Part shown: in pieces, positions 21,554 to 33,800 of the stretch
How the letters are laid out: every line of letters starts with the position of its first letter
Numbering within the stretch: position 1 is the stretch's first letter
Origin: Pyropia haitanensis
Taxonomy: Eukaryota; Rhodophyta; Bangiophyceae; Bangiales; Bangiaceae
Length of the DNA stretch: 64,000 nt
Direction of reading: 5' to 3'
NCBI GenBank assembly: GCA_008729055.1
Contig: SDUX01000003.1
Coordinates: 2,035,418 to 2,099,417 of the forward strand
Translations under genes and position numbers: made by a program
The notes under the pieces: model-generated
Database searches by the model: none
What the model saw: the letters and a program-made list of their open reading frames with translations, nothing else
What the model was told of the DNA's origin: nothing

Positions 21554-23311
21554 ATGGGGCCTAGTGGGGTGGGCGGTGGCGCCTGCGGGTGCTCCGCTGG
21601 GGCGGGCGCGCCGTGGCGACGACGCCTCCGCAGCACGGCGGTGCCGCTTGTTGCCGCCGCCGCCGCGCCGCGGTGTCGACGGGCTGGGGGGGCGACGGCG
21701 GCGGCCGCTGCCGCCGTGCTGGTACTGGCGGTCGTGGCCGCAGCGGTTGCCCCTCTCCCCGCGGCTGGGCAGGGGCTGTTCAACGCCCCCCACGCGCGGT
21801 GGAGAGACGTTACCGCGACGTCGGGCCTGTCAAAGGGCAAGTCGACAAAGTGGGGTGGCGCACTCATCTCGGACCTCGACGGCGACGGCTGGTACGACCT
21901 GGTCCTCAACAACCATGACCAGACCAACCTGATGCTCTACTGGAACAACCGCCGCGGCGGGTTTGTGCGCGGGCGCGACCCGCTGCCGCCCACCTTTTCA
22001 CGTGGTCCAGACCCGCTGGCCTTTCGCATTGACGCGCACGGGATGATGGCGGGGGACATCTTCCTGACTGGCTCGTCAGACTTTGTCGTGATGCAGGGGG
22101 GCGCCAACGGGGACGCACCCGCCACGCCGCGGCTGCTGCGCTCGTCGGGTGCCAGCCGGCGGTTGGAGCAAGCGCAGCGGGCAACGGGTCTCGAGGCGGA
22201 CACGGGCGGCCGCGGCCGCACGCCGCTACTGGTGGACCTGGACGGAGACGGGGACCTCGACCTCATCCTGCTCAACTTTGTGGTGCCGGCAGGCGCGCCG
22301 GGACCCCGCCAAAAGGTGTATGAGAACGTGGGCGGGCGGTACGTGCGACGGAACAATACGGGCCTGGAGAACGCCAACGTTGAGCGTGCCATCCTCACTG
22401 ACTTTAACGGCGACGGCCGGATGGACCTGGTCGCCTTTCCCTTCTTCCGCCTCTACCAAGCGACGGGCGACTTTTCGTTTAAGGACGTCACCAGGACATG
22501 GATGGCGCGGGTGCCTAATCGCGGCATCGTTGGCCGCAACATCTGGTCGGCAGCGGAGCTGGACGCCAACGGCGACGGCCGCTGGGACCTGTACCTGGCC
22601 AAGAACAGCGCTCGCGATGTGGTGCTGCTCAACGTCAACAACCAGTACTTTGAGTTGAGCCCCCTCACCGGCTTTGCCGCCGGCAGCCGCGGCCACGTGG
22701 ACGTCACCGTCGGCGACTTCAACAATGACGGCGCTGTCGACGTGTTCCTTGCATACGCTGCCACCCCGCGGGACGGCCGTGGGCGGCGGCGCGCGGACGT
22801 GCTGCTAACCAACGGTCCTGGCACAAAGTTCACACTCACTGTCGCTCACGGCGCGAACCAGCTGTCGGCCGCGGCGGGCGACTCGGTGCAGGCATTTGAC
22901 TACAACCGGGACGGGCGACTGGACCTGCTCGTCGGCGCGGGCGACGAGGTGCTCGGCCGCGGCCCACTCGGTACGTGGTCGCTGTTTGCCAACACAATTC
23001 GCCTGCCGGCAGCTGGCGGCGGCCACTGGCTGCTCCTCTCGGTTGGCCGCAGCCCCAACCGGCGCGCCGCGCCCACCAACGCGGTCCTCCGCGTGACGGC
23101 CGTGTTCCCCAACGGCTCGCGGCCCCGCACGTTTATCCGACGGGTGGGAGGGGCGGGCGGCAGCGGCATCACCGAAGACCTCCGGGTGGTGCACGTCGGG
23201 CTGGGGCGCCGCAATCGGGTGACCCGGCTGGCAGTCCGCTGGAGCGACGGGACGCTGGTGGTGCGGAGGAACGTGCCCGTCGACAAGCTGTACACCGTGA
23301 CGGCGGTGTGA
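21554..23311 (+). CDS. Secreted FG-GAP/VCBS repeat protein with C-terminal ASPIC/UnbV domain (copy B)
   Basis: 585 residues and co-linear with copy A at 11082-12824. The start at 21554 (MGPSGVGGGACG) is tentative; an upstream in-frame ATG at 21518 is also open. A hydrophobic Ala/Val/Leu segment ending PLPAAGQGL is the signal peptide or anchor, but here it is preceded by about 40 basic/Gly residues, so a type II anchor cannot be excluded. Ca-binding loops are conserved (DLDGDGWYDLV, DLDGDGDLDLI, DFNGDGRMDLV, DANGDGRWDLY, DFNNDGAVDVF, DYNRDGRLDLL), as is the ASPIC domain (SVGRSPNRRAAPTNAVL). About 336 bp (22060-22395) is almost identical in DNA to copy A, while the flanks have diverged. Confidence 0.87.
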   Translation: MGPSGVGGGACGCSAGAGAPWRRRLRSTAVPLVAAAAAPRCRRAGGATAAAAAAVLVLAVVAAAVAPLPAAGQGLFNAPHARWRDVTATSGLSKGKSTKWGGALISDLDGDGWYDLVLNNHDQTNLMLYWNNRRGGFVRGRDPLPPTFSRGPDPLAFRIDAHGMMAGDIFLTGSSDFVVMQGGANGDAPATPRLLRSSGASRRLEQAQRATGLEADTGGRGRTPLLVDLDGDGDLDLILLNFVVPAGAPGPRQKVYENVGGRYVRRNNTGLENANVERAILTDFNGDGRMDLVAFPFFRLYQATGDFSFKDVTRTWMARVPNRGIVGRNIWSAAELDANGDGRWDLYLAKNSARDVVLLNVNNQYFELSPLTGFAAGSRGHVDVTVGDFNNDGAVDVFLAYAATPRDGRGRRRADVLLTNGPGTKFTLTVAHGANQLSAAAGDSVQAFDYNRDGRLDLLVGAGDEVLGRGPLGTWSLFANTIRLPAAGGGHWLLLSVGRSPNRRAAPTNAVLRVTAVFPNGSRPRTFIRRVGGAGGSGITEDLRVVHVGLGRRNRVTRLAVRWSDGTLVVRRNVPVDKLYTVTAV

Positions 23312-24262
23312 ATCAGAAGAGATGGGACGCGGACAGCCGCGGGTGAAGGGGGGGAAGCCAGCACCCGGGCCGGCAGCCGGCGTCTGCGCGGCGGCGAACC
23401 CCGGAATAACATGCGGGAAAGCAACAACAAAGCAAACGATTAACGCGGAGGCCCCTTGCCTCCTCTACACATCGTCTTTCACTTCCACACCCGCCGCGGG
23501 GCCTGCTTTATCCCCCCCGCCACCCCGCCACGGGGAGGGCGAGCGCGCCGCGGTGCAACGCCCCCTCACCCGTTACTACCCGACGACTGGATATACAGCA
23601 CAGTACGTGCCGACCGCTCCTGCTGATTTTTTTTTTTTTGCTTTTCTTCTCTGTTCCGCCTCCACGCCGCCCCCGGTCCGCCACCCACCAACCTCTCCGC
23701 CACCCCTCTACACCCCCCGTTCCCCACCACCGCTGGCCACGCCACCCACGTGCGCCCCGCTGCCAGCTTCCCCCCCCCTCCCGCCGCTCGCCGCCCGCCG
23801 CCCGCTACCTGAAACCGCCCCGCCCCGCCCCGCCCCGCCCCGCCCCAACCCCACCAGATCAGGACTACCCGCCACCCCCCCCCTCCCCCTCCTCTCCCAG
23901 GCGCGGGCGGGCGGCCAACGCCACGACCACACACAGAAGAGGAGGACGGCGCGCGGGGGAGGGGGAGGGCAACGGGACCATCATCCACCCTCCCAGCGCG
24001 CGCGCGGGCGGGAGTCGTAACGAGCACACCCGCACCGGCGTGGGCGCCCACCCTGCGAGCCTACCCCCAATGGTCGACGAAGGCGCCGCGTGGCCGGCAA
24101 GAGACAAGACACAGAGTAGAGGGGGGGGGGAGGAGGGTTGGCGGTGGAGACAGGAAGCGGCGTAGCTCCTCCCAAAGAAGAAAAAAAAAAAAACAGGAGA
24201 AAAAAGGGGGGGACGTAGGCCCCGTCTATACCGCCAGTGCCCAAAGGAAAAAAGAGAGGGTG
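23312..24262. other. Convergent intergenic region
   Basis: Between the stop of FG-GAP copy B and the stop of the dehydrogenase. It contains poly-T (23627-23638), poly-A (24180-24193), C-rich runs and a CCCCG tandem near 23820. No gene is recognised; both 3' UTRs are probably here. Confidence 0.5.
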
Positions 24263-26291
24263 CTAGCTCATGTGGAGGCCACCGTTTTGGTCTGTGGGGA
24301 GGGAAGCGGGGGGGTTGCAGTTGATACGACGGGCGGCGCCAGGAATCGTCCATCCGACAGTCACAAGCCACACCGGTGGCGGGGTGGTCGAGTCAGAATG
24401 TAAGCGCACAAACAAACACATGCATCCATCTGCACGAGTGGGGGGTACGACAGGGACCGCCCTCCCTCGCCCCCTCCCGTTCGCACCCAGGAGTTCCCTC
24501 GACGCTGCCTGTCCGCCGTTGTTGCCGCCGCCGGCGCCACCCAGACTTCCGTCGCTTGACCGCAGCACCCCCGTATGCAACCGCCTCCCCACCGCAATCC
24601 AAAACGTACCGATGATTTCCCCAGTGATGAACCCGCTCATCGGGCTGATGAGGAACCGCACCACGTGTGCAAACTCCTCTGGCTCACAAAACCGCGACAC
24701 GGGGATGTAGCGGAGGAGCATGTCCACCACGTCCTCGGGGTACGTCTCCACCGTCGGCGTGCGGATGTACGCCGGCGCAATCCCATTCACCGTGATCCCG
24801 TCCTTGGCGCTCTCCCGCGCAAGCGCAAACGTGAGCGTCTGGAGGGCACCCTTGGTCGTCGAGTACGCCACGCCCGTCGTCACGCCCCCCGTCTTGCCCG
24901 CCAGCGAGCACGTGTTGACGATGCGGCCCCACTTGCGCTTGCGCATTGCGGGGAGCAGCGCGCGGGAGAGGAGGAACGCAGAGTCGACGTTTTGAGCAAA
25001 AACGTTGCGCCATTCGTCGATGCTCGTCTCCTCCACCAGCGTGTTAGACAGGATGCCGCTGTTGTTGATGAGCACGTACACCGGCCACGCGTCCGCGTCG
25101 ATGCGCGCAACGGCGGCGGTGACCGCCTCGGAGTTGGACGGGTCAAAGCAGATCGGGTAGCACACGTCCCGCTTGGCGGCGGGGCCCAGCTCCGCGACAA
25201 ACTCGTTTAGCGCGTCGACGCTGCTGTCGTGGATGACAACGCGGAAGTCTTCCGACAGCAGCATCCGCGTCACGGCCATGCCTAGAACCCCAGAAGCCCC
25301 CGTGACCTGCGGCAGAAAAGGTGGACGGAAGTAGGAAGCGGGGGAGTGCACAGGATGAAAAGAAAGCGCGCGCGGCACGCGGCAACCGCCACCAGCAAGG
25401 TACGTTCAACCATAATCCACAACAGAAAACATCGTGGGACGTCGCGGAAGGCAGTACAACGCCAGTTCCCCACGGCTCGTCGCATGACACCACCGGACCA
25501 CACAGGCCAGTCGACCGCCCACCCCATTCGCACGACGGGCAAGCAGATCAAAGAAGAAAACAGCGTCCAGACACCCAACAAAATGCAACCACTCCGCGTC
25601 AGTGGCTGCTGCTGCGGCATAAGCGCCCACGCGCACGGCGCAAGCGGAAGAGGAAGCGGCCGAACGCAACGGGACGGAACCTGCCTCCCCGCCACCCGAT
25701 TCAGGAGCAGGCCCCCGCCTCCGTGAAGGCACACTACGGAGGAAGACGGGCACCCGCCGTCAGCACCATGCGCCTACCCGGCCCGCCCCAGCCGCCGTCA
25801 CGGCAGCAGCGGCACTATCCCCCCCCGGGAACACTCCCTGGCGCACACCGCCATGGCGGCACCTCCGCGGCAGCAGCGGCGGCCGTCGCGGCGGTGCCCC
25901 TCCCTCCCCGTCTGCCCGCCCCAACGACACGCTCGACACAAGCGCCGTCCCCTCGCCCCGCCTAGCCGCGGCGCCCCATCGCGCGCGGCGTTCCCCCCCA
26001 CCATAAAAAAGAGCAAAAGTATCCCGTGTCAACGACGACCCACCCCACGCACACTCCCCCCACTCCCCGCCCTTAACGTACCATGGCGGTCTTAAGGTCC
26101 GGCTCGTACTCGCGGAGGAACTGGGCCGGCCGCCCATTCTCGCCTGCACCCCCCCCCCCCCCACCCCCACCAGGCCCACCCCCACCTCCACCCGCTCCCC
26201 CACCTGCTCCACCCCCTCCCGTCGCACCACCAGGCCCTCCACCACCCCCGCCTCCTCCTCCCACCCCAACGGGGGTGGACGCGTCACTCAT
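24263..26291 (-). CDS. Short-chain dehydrogenase/reductase (FabG-like), three exons
   Basis: Join of 26291-26082, 25306-24610 and 24291-24263, giving 311 residues. Exon 1 ends LKTAM at ATG|GTACGT. Exon 2 starts after TTCTGCCGCAG with VTGASGVLGMAV, so the joined text KTAMVTGASGVLG restores the cofactor motif TGxxxGxG. Exon 2 ends ATCATCG|GTACGT. A 29-nt last exon (after CCCCACAG) completes EIIDQNGGLHMS-stop, the usual FabG-type C-terminus. Other SDR landmarks are LINNSGI, QNVDSAF, the Ser in VNTCSLAGK, and the catalytic YSTTK. It is likely an NAD(P)-dependent 3-oxoacyl-ACP reductase or 3-hydroxyacyl/3-hydroxybutyrate dehydrogenase. The start MSDASTPVG at 26291 gives a Gly-rich N-terminus, and an open frame with an Asp-run continues upstream, so the true start may be farther right. 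Confidence 0.8.
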
Positions 26292-26497
26292 GCCGCGGCG
26301 GCGGTCCGCCGACGCGGGCGACGGCCCCCCGTTGGCGGCGCCAGACGCGGCGCTCCCGCCCGCCCCTGCCCCCCCCCCACCCCCCACCCCCCGCCGGTCG
26401 AGCGGGCGACCACCAACCAGGCCCCGCCCGCGGTCGACGACCGGCGAGTCCCCCCCCGCGCCGCTGTCGTCGTCCTCGTCGTCCTCGTCCTCGTCAA

Positions 26498-26533
<36 letters not shown>

Positions 26534-28537
26534 GGCCGTGGCCGTGGCCGAGGCGGTGCCCGTGCGCGTGCCCGCCACTGTTGTCCCGGTCCCCGTGGCG
26601 GGCGGTGGCGCCCGCGGAGCCCCGCGCGACGACCGGCGTGCCGCGGAAGCGCGACGCGGGGCGCACCACCCCCCCTCCGCCACCCCTCGCGTTGGGTGAC
26701 GGCGACCGGTCAGGCGCGTTGGCAGGGTAGTAGGGGCCGTCGGGCTGCCCGTCGTCCCGCACCGAACGGGTGTGCCGAGTGTCGCGCCCACCACCACCGC
26801 CACCGGGGCCGTCGTCAGCGTCGTCGTTGTCGTCGGCGCCGTCGTCGTGAGGGTGGTCGCGGCCGGCCGTTCGCGGGCGGGGCGGCGGCGCGGGTCGGCC
26901 GCCGTGCCGGAGTGCGCCCGACCCAGCCGGTCGCGGGATGGGAATGGCGCGGGCGCCACCAGCGACACCCCCACCGCCGCCGCCGCTGCTATGGGTGCTG
27001 CTGCCGCTCCCCCCCCCCCGGCGGTGGTGGCGGCGGCAGCGGCAGCACCCGGCGCGCCCGCCCCCCCCCCTCCCCCCCCCCGCCGCTGCCGCGGCTGCGG
27101 CTGCTGCCGCCGCTGCTGCCGCCGCTCCGAGTGCCGCCCTCCCGACCGCCACCCCCACCGCCACCACCTCTGCCACCGCCGTGCCCGTCACCTGCCGCCG
27201 CCGACGCCGCGCCCACCACCCCGCCGCCACCACCACCACCACCAGGTCCCCGTCGCTCGCTCGCCGACCGGCCGACAGGGTGTTGCGGCGGCGACGGCGG
27301 CGCTCCCAGATCCGACATGGCAGACCGCCCGCCCGCGCGGGGCGGCGGGCGGCGCGCGGGTGTGCGGGCCGGCCCCCGCCGCCGCCCCCGCCCCCCCCCC
27401 CCCCCCCCCCCCCCCCCCGGCCGCGCCCCCGCCGCCGCAGCCCCCCCCCCTGCCTCGGCCACTCCCTGGCACGCCCTTGCTGGACAGGCGCACCGCGCGC
27501 CGCCTCGAAAGGAGGCACGCTCCCCCCACCCACCCGAGGCGGACCCTCCGCTCTGGTGTGTGTGGGGCCCCGCGGGGTGGCTCCTTGCCCCCCCCCTCGA
27601 AAGGCGGCTGGACGCGCTCCCACACACCCCCCACCGGAACACCCCCACAGACGCTCGCACCGCCTACGGGGCGTGGTCTCTCCCACTCGCTGGCGGCGAC
27701 CGCGGCGCGCCAAGCCGCTGGAGTGGACGCGGCCGCACCGCACGCGTCGGCCCGCGGGGTCCCACGGGTCGACAGCTGCTCGTCCGCTCCCCCACCCCTC
27801 CCTTCCGCGCACGAAGGGAAAGAAAGAGAAAAAACGCCCCCACCGCCCAACGCCGCCCCCGGCCACCAAGAACAAAAAACGGCCGCCGCTACTGGCAGCC
27901 GCCACACCAGGATGGCTGCGCCGCCCGCACCAACGGAGCAGGCCCAGGCCACGACCCCCAGTGGGCGGGGGGGAGGAGGGGCGGAAGGAGGAGCGGCGGC
28001 GGCGTGGTCACCCGCAGACAGGCACCCCTGGGCTCTCCCCGCTCACACCAAACCCAACCAACCCGCTCCCGCCCTCACCCCTGAAACGCGACGGGACACA
28101 CCGGCACCCCTCTCCACCAAAGCCGACGCTGCCGCCGACGCAGGGTCCCGCCCGCACCCCGACCTACCGCCGCCGTCGCGCCACGGCGGCGCGGGCGTCC
28201 ACCCCGCAGCGCACGCACCTCCCCACCACAGGCCGCCGCCGAGAGGCTCTCGCCAACCCCCCCGCCAGCGACAGGATTTCCCAGTGTCCCGAGCACCCGC
28301 CGCCCTCCCCTCGTCGCCCACCGCCCTCCGTGCCCCCGCCCCGCCGCCTGCCCCTCGTCCTGGCGCGTGCGGTATATGGAATGTGCGCTAGCCACTCCGC
28401 GGCCGACCACGCACCGCCCTCGACAAGAACCCGTTGGGGGGGGGGTGTGTGGGCACGGAAAACGCGCTGGCCGCAGCCGCCCGGCGGCAGTGGGGGGCCG
28501 CCGCCACCACCGCCGCGCGTGCCCGCCACCGTCCTCC
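26292..28537. other. Low-complexity region upstream of the dehydrogenase
   Basis: The minus-strand frame of dehydrogenase exon 1 stays open to about 27905, encoding Gly-runs, an Asp-run (from GTC repeats at 26497-26531) and His/Gly stretches. Part may be real N-terminal coding sequence, but nothing is recognisable. A 28-base C homopolymer sits at 27391-27418. No other gene is seen before the transposon edge. Confidence 0.45.
28529..28537. repeat. Candidate target-site duplication, left copy
   Basis: CCGTCCTCC directly abuts the left terminal inverted repeat and recurs exactly at 46784-46792. KDZ-superfamily elements (Zisupton) are known to make 8-bp duplications, so 8 or 9 bp is plausible. 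Confidence 0.6.
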
Positions 28538-28590
28538 ATGTAGTATCCAGGAATCTCAAACACACTGCAAAATTTTGCAGTGGGTGGTCG
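28538..28590 (+). repeat. Left terminal inverted repeat of the KDZ element
   Basis: Pairs with 46730-46783. The shared core is GAATCTCAAACACACTGC then GCAGTGGGTGGTCG. It contains the perfect 20-bp palindrome CACTGCAAAATTTTGCAGTG at 28563-28582. The outermost bases (AGTAT) are shared at both ends, with looser matching between them and the core. Confidence 0.9.
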
Positions 28591-30898
28591 CTGAGGAGCT
28601 CTGAGAGCGCGCCGTGCCCGTCGACGCACCACAGCGTCCGCTGGCCCCGGTCGGGCCAGCCCCGGGCCCCCAGGTCCCACGTGTGCCCCAAGAGCTACTT
28701 CATGCTACTTACCGTCCGATGTACTGTCGTTTCCATTACCCCGGTGGCGAGGCCGGGTGCCGGTGGCACGCTCCCGCCACCATGGCACCCCCGCTCCCGC
28801 CACCGCGCCGACCCCCCCCGCGGCCGTCGCTGCGCCCCGCCCCCGCCCCCCCCCGCCGCCCCGCCGCCCCCCCCCCCCCCCCGCCCCGCCGCATCCGCCC
28901 CCCCCCCCGCCCCGCCGCACGCCACCGCGGCCTGCCCGGGCACCCCTGCCCCCGCCCCGGCCGCCGCCACCGCCGCCGCGCCCCCGTCGGCCGCCACCCC
29001 CGCCGGCCGGCGCCGCTGCTGGCCGCCCGCCCCCGCCGGCCCCTGCACCCCTGCTGGCTGCCCGCCGGCCCCCGCACCCGTGCTGGCGGCCCGCCGCCGC
29101 CGCCCCGTCCCGCCGCCCCCGCTGCGGCCGCCGCCCGCCCCCGCCCGCCCCCGCCGCGGCCGTCAGCTGCCGGCCGCCGCCGCCGCCGGTCACCACCCGC
29201 CCCCGCCACGGCCACCGGCCGCCGGCCCCCGCCCGCCCCCGCCGCCGGTCGCCGGCCGCCGCTGCCGGCCGCCGGCCGTCACGGCCGCCGCCAGCCGCCT
29301 GGCGCCGTCGCCGGCGCCCGCCCGCCTCCGCCGCCGGCCGCCCGCCGCCGCCGCCGCCGCCCGCCCGCCCCGGCCGCCGGCCGCCAGCCGCCTGGCGGCG
29401 CCGCCGGCGCCCGCCCGCCCGCGCAGCCGGCCGCCCGCCGTCGCCGCCGGTCCCCGCCCGCCGCCGCCGCCGGTCCCCGCCCGCCCCGGCCGCCGGCCGC
29501 CGGCCCCCGCCCGCACCCGTCGCCGGCCGCTGGCAGCGGGCCGCCGCCGCCGCTGGCCGCCGCCCGCCCCCGCCGCCAGCTGCCGCCCGCCGCTGCCGGC
29601 CGCCAGCCGCTGCCGCCGCCGGCCGCCCCCGCTCCGCCGCGGCCGCCGGCCGACGGCCGCCGCCGCCGCCGGCGGCCATCGCCCCGCCGCGGCAGCCAGC
29701 TGCCCGGCGCCGCAGCCGCCGCCCCCCGCCAGGCCCTGCTGCGGCAGCCGCCAGCCGGCCGACGCCGCCGCCGGCCCCCGCCCGCACGCGTCGCCGGCCG
29801 CCGACAGCCGGCCGCCGGCCGGCGCCGCCGCACCGCGGCCCCCGGCTGCCCGCTGCCGCCGCCGCCGCCCCCCAACTGCCCACGCTACGGCAGCCGGCTG
29901 CCGGCCGCCACCGCCGTCGGCCGCCGGCTGCCCCTGCCGCTTCGCGGCTGTTTGCCGCCGCCGCTGCACCCCGCGCGCTCCGCGCGGCAGCCGCCGGCCG
30001 AGGCCGCGGGCGGCCGCCACCGTCCGCTGAAAGCCGGCCGCCGCCGCCGCCGCCCCCCGCCCCGCCCCCGCTGCGGCCACCGGCAGCCGCTGCTGGCTGC
30101 CGGCCGCCGGCGCAGCTGGCTTCCGGCTGCCGCTGCCCACTGCTCCCCCCCCGCCGCTGCCGCCTGCTGCTGGCCGCCGCCGCCGCCGGCCGCTGCCAGT
30201 CGCCTCCGCTGCCAGCTGCCCGCCGCCACCGCCACCCGTGCCCCGACTCGTGCCTTGGCTGCCGGCCGCTGCCTGTCGCTGCCGCCACCGCGACAGTTGG
30301 CTGCCGGCAGCCGCCGCCCCCCGCCGCGGCGCGCCCACGGCTGCTGCCGCTGGTGAATATCGTCTGCCGCAACCCCCGCCTTCTTTCTCCGCCGCGGCCA
30401 ACTGAGGCCGCCGTTGGCTGCCGGCCGCCGTCGCTATCTGACCCCCCCACGCCGCGGCTGCTGTCGAAGGTAGCTGTCAGCTGCCCACGCCCACCACTTT
30501 CCCCGGCCGGCCGCCGCTGCTGGCAGCCGGCTGCCGCCGCCCCCCGCCTCCCCACCGCCGCGGCTGCGGAGGCGGCCACCGCCGCCGGCTGCCACGCTCG
30601 CGGATGACCTGTTCGCCGCGCCCGCCGGTAGTCGCTGATTCACTGCAGTCACCGGCTGTTCTTCTTTCTGCGGCGAAGGCCGCGGCCGCAAGCTGCCGCG
30701 ACCCCCGACCGCCAGGCTTCTCCGCGCCCGGTGCAGCCAATAATCCTGCCGTTGCTTTGACTGATTTTACATCCCTGCTCACTTGCATGACGTGACTGCT
30801 TGACTTCATGGTACAAGTCACGCTCCGTGTGTGTCCTAAAGCGTGTCCAGCTTGCCCACAACATGGTCGTCATGAGGCACCTTGGAACGCACTTGGCT
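28591..30898. repeat. Subterminal GC-rich minisatellite inside the KDZ element
   Basis: About 28780-30600 is built almost entirely from irregular CCGCC/GGCCGCC-type units (recurring CCCGCCGCCGGCCGCC with variable spacing). Every frame on both strands is open for hundreds of codons, so the very long frames here are artefacts. The last 300 bases before 30898 are less repetitive and lie 3' of the transposase gene. No gene is recognised. Confidence 0.8.
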
Positions 30899-33800
30899 TT
30901 AATCTGCCTCGCTCCCGCCGGTACTCCCACTCCTTTCCTCTACGATAGCCCGCGCGCCAACCATCACTTCGCCACTACGGCCCCTCCCAAAAGGATCGCC
31001 CTCCTTGACCTGCGCACTGTCGTCACAAACCGCCGACTGCACCGCTGCGCCACCTGTCCCCCGGTCTGCCTCCACTCGGCGAGTTGCACTCGCCGAGCAG
31101 GTGCACTCGGACCGCACGCACGTGACCCCGCGCACGTTGTAGTAATACGCGTTCAGACGCACGCCGTCATTCTCGGCCTTGGCCGTCTCGCCCGTCAACT
31201 TGAATGCCGCGGTGAGGTTCATCAGGGACAACTGCGCGATGCGGTGCGCCATGAACGACGCGGGGGACATGTACGTCAGGTGGCCCCTAAACTTCACCGA
31301 CATTGAGTGCTGCACCTCGGCCGCCTGCGTTGATACGCAGTTCGTGACCGCCAACGCCTCGTCCGGGTTGTACACGCACGAGCACGTGTGCCCCTTCGCA
31401 TGCGCCCGGTCCAGGCAAAATCGTACTCCGTGGTGCGAGAGGATTGACCTCACGCGCTGCATCCCGTTGCGGTCCATCTTGCATGCAACGTCGTAAAATA
31501 CGACCTTCGGCAGGGCGGGGAAGCGCTCCAAAATGAGGGATAGCGCGTCCGCAACGCTCTCTGCCTGGAACATCACCCGAAAGCCCAAGGTGACGACGTG
31601 AGGGCAAACGATGTTGAACACTCCGGCCGTCAGCTGCGAGTGCTTGGGAAACGACTTGGCGCACCGATCCCCCGCGTCCTCCAGCGCCGCCTGAGACCCC
31701 TTCCGTGGTGCTGCCCCGCCCGCCTGCTGGCGCTTCCTCGCGTCCCGTGGCCTCGCCCGTGGCGCGAAAATGGCCGGCCTCACCCGCTTCAAGTAACCAA
31801 AGTACTCAAACGTCTTGTACGGCGAAGTGAGGTCTTGGTCTTTGAACAGCGGGTGCTCGGCCGCAAAACGTTCGTACTGCTCGGGCGTCGTCACGCCCAG
31901 CCACCGCTTGCAGAAATCGAGCGTCTCGGTCTGCCCCGCGTCAGACGCCTTCTGGGCGGCGATTTGGAAGTCTCTGTCAACTGCCGCGTCAACATCGACC
32001 GCGAACAACAGCAGCGCTCCAACAGACTTGCGAAGGGCGGGCTCCTTGCCCAGGAGCGGGCCAATACGCGCGAAAAAGTTGGCCACGAAGCCGACGGCGT
32101 TCGATGCGGTCAAAAGCTCGCGCCACCGCCCACCGTCCTCCTTCTTGAGCTCGTGGGCTAGCTCCCTTGGCGGCCCCCGCGGCTGACCGGCAAACAGATT
32201 CACGACGGGATCCCCTAGCAGCGCCAAGACAAACGGGCGAATCGTCGCCCACTCCGTGCCCGACGCGACAAAAGAGTCAAAGCGGGGGTGGCAAGTGCCC
32301 ACTCGCGCGCTCCACGGAACAGACACGGGTGCCACCGCTGGGGCATCGCCAAGCTGGCCGACAGGCACGCCTTCAGCCCTGGGCGCCGAGCCGTTTCTTT
32401 CAACAGGAGCGGCCGCTGCTCGACGTGCCGCAGCGGGGCCATTGCTTGGCTCGATATCACCACTGCCGGCCGCCCCAGGCCGCGCGCCAACGAGGTCGTC
32501 CGCTGACGTCCACTGAAAAAAGCGAAAGAAAAGCGTGGCGGCCTGACGCTTCAACTGCCAGTTCTCAATCGTAGCCGCTCTCTGCGACCGCGGCCGCACA
32601 GACGACATCGCGGCGTGCAGCTTGCCGAGCGCTTCCGCGTCGGTCTTGCTCAACGTGTTGCCCGTCTTGATGACCTTGCGTATGGCCGCTCTCATACTGG
32701 GCTCACGTATGACCGCGTAGTCGTCCACGTTCAGGTTCATACTTGGGAGGTGGAGGGCGGGACGGGAAACGCGGATGCCATCGCGCAGCTGGAAGCCCAA
32801 TGCCTGGCCGTCGATTACGATGTAGTCGGGGTTGAGGCCACACTTGGGGCACACGAAGAGCTCGGGCGTCGGCTGGAGGAGAGACACGAAGCACCGACCG
32901 AGCAGGACGATAAGCTGCCGACGCAGCCCGAAGCTTGAACGCAACGACGCCAAAAAGCAGGTGGCCGCAGAGTAAGAAGACCGAGAGTTGTACACAAACG
33001 ACATCAGGGTGTCACAAAAAGACCTCGTGAAGAGCATAACGCGGCCCGAGTCGTCCAACTTGCGAAGAGAGAACAATCCATCGTCCCCACCGTCGTACTG
33101 CACCGCATGCCCTTCGGAGCACGTCCATTCCCCAGTTGTTAGCTGACACAGAGACGAAGCAGAACAACCGAGAGCACATGACACAACGAAAGAGAAAGAG
33201 TCACCTGGCGTCAGTCCATGAACACACTGCAAGAAAAGCCCGCTCATGTCAGAAACACACAAGCAATGTACACACATACAAAACAACTAACATACCTCCA
33301 ATGGCGCCGCGCCATTCCCGTCGGTATACAGCACCGCCGGGGCCTCAACGGACGTTGCCCCTTCCGGCCGCAGTGCGCCACACTTGAAACATCTCTTCTC
33401 GCGGACGACGACGGACGGGTCGTAGGCGAGGCCGAGCTCCGCCATGCGCTCCACAAAGGTCTGCGGCTTCTCGTGCAGCTCCGATTGGTCGTCTGCACGC
33501 AGACTTGCGGGAGAAAATGTGGCGGCGGCGGGGACAGACATCGCCGAGAACTCCGCGGTTCGACCCCACATGAGCCCCTGCTTGTCCTCGTCGGCGCAAG
33601 CCACCAAATTCCGCTTCTGCCGCTCCTGGGAGATACTGACCAGCTCCTCCTCGATGAACACCTCGTCTTCATCCTCCTCTCGCTTCAATCTCCCACCATC
33701 CTCATCTGACGAGCTGTCTGACGGGTCGCCGACATCCCCGCCGGCCACAGCCAGACGATCGAGCTGTCGCACCAAAGTCGCATGGTGGCAGCGACGCTGG

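Noticed and set aside
26938..30030. Very long plus-strand open frame (over 1,000 codons) and similar overlapping frames at 28600-30600
   Set aside because: All are Pro/Arg/Ala/Gly-only translations of GCC-rich minisatellite, open in several frames on both strands at once, and they cross the transposon boundary.
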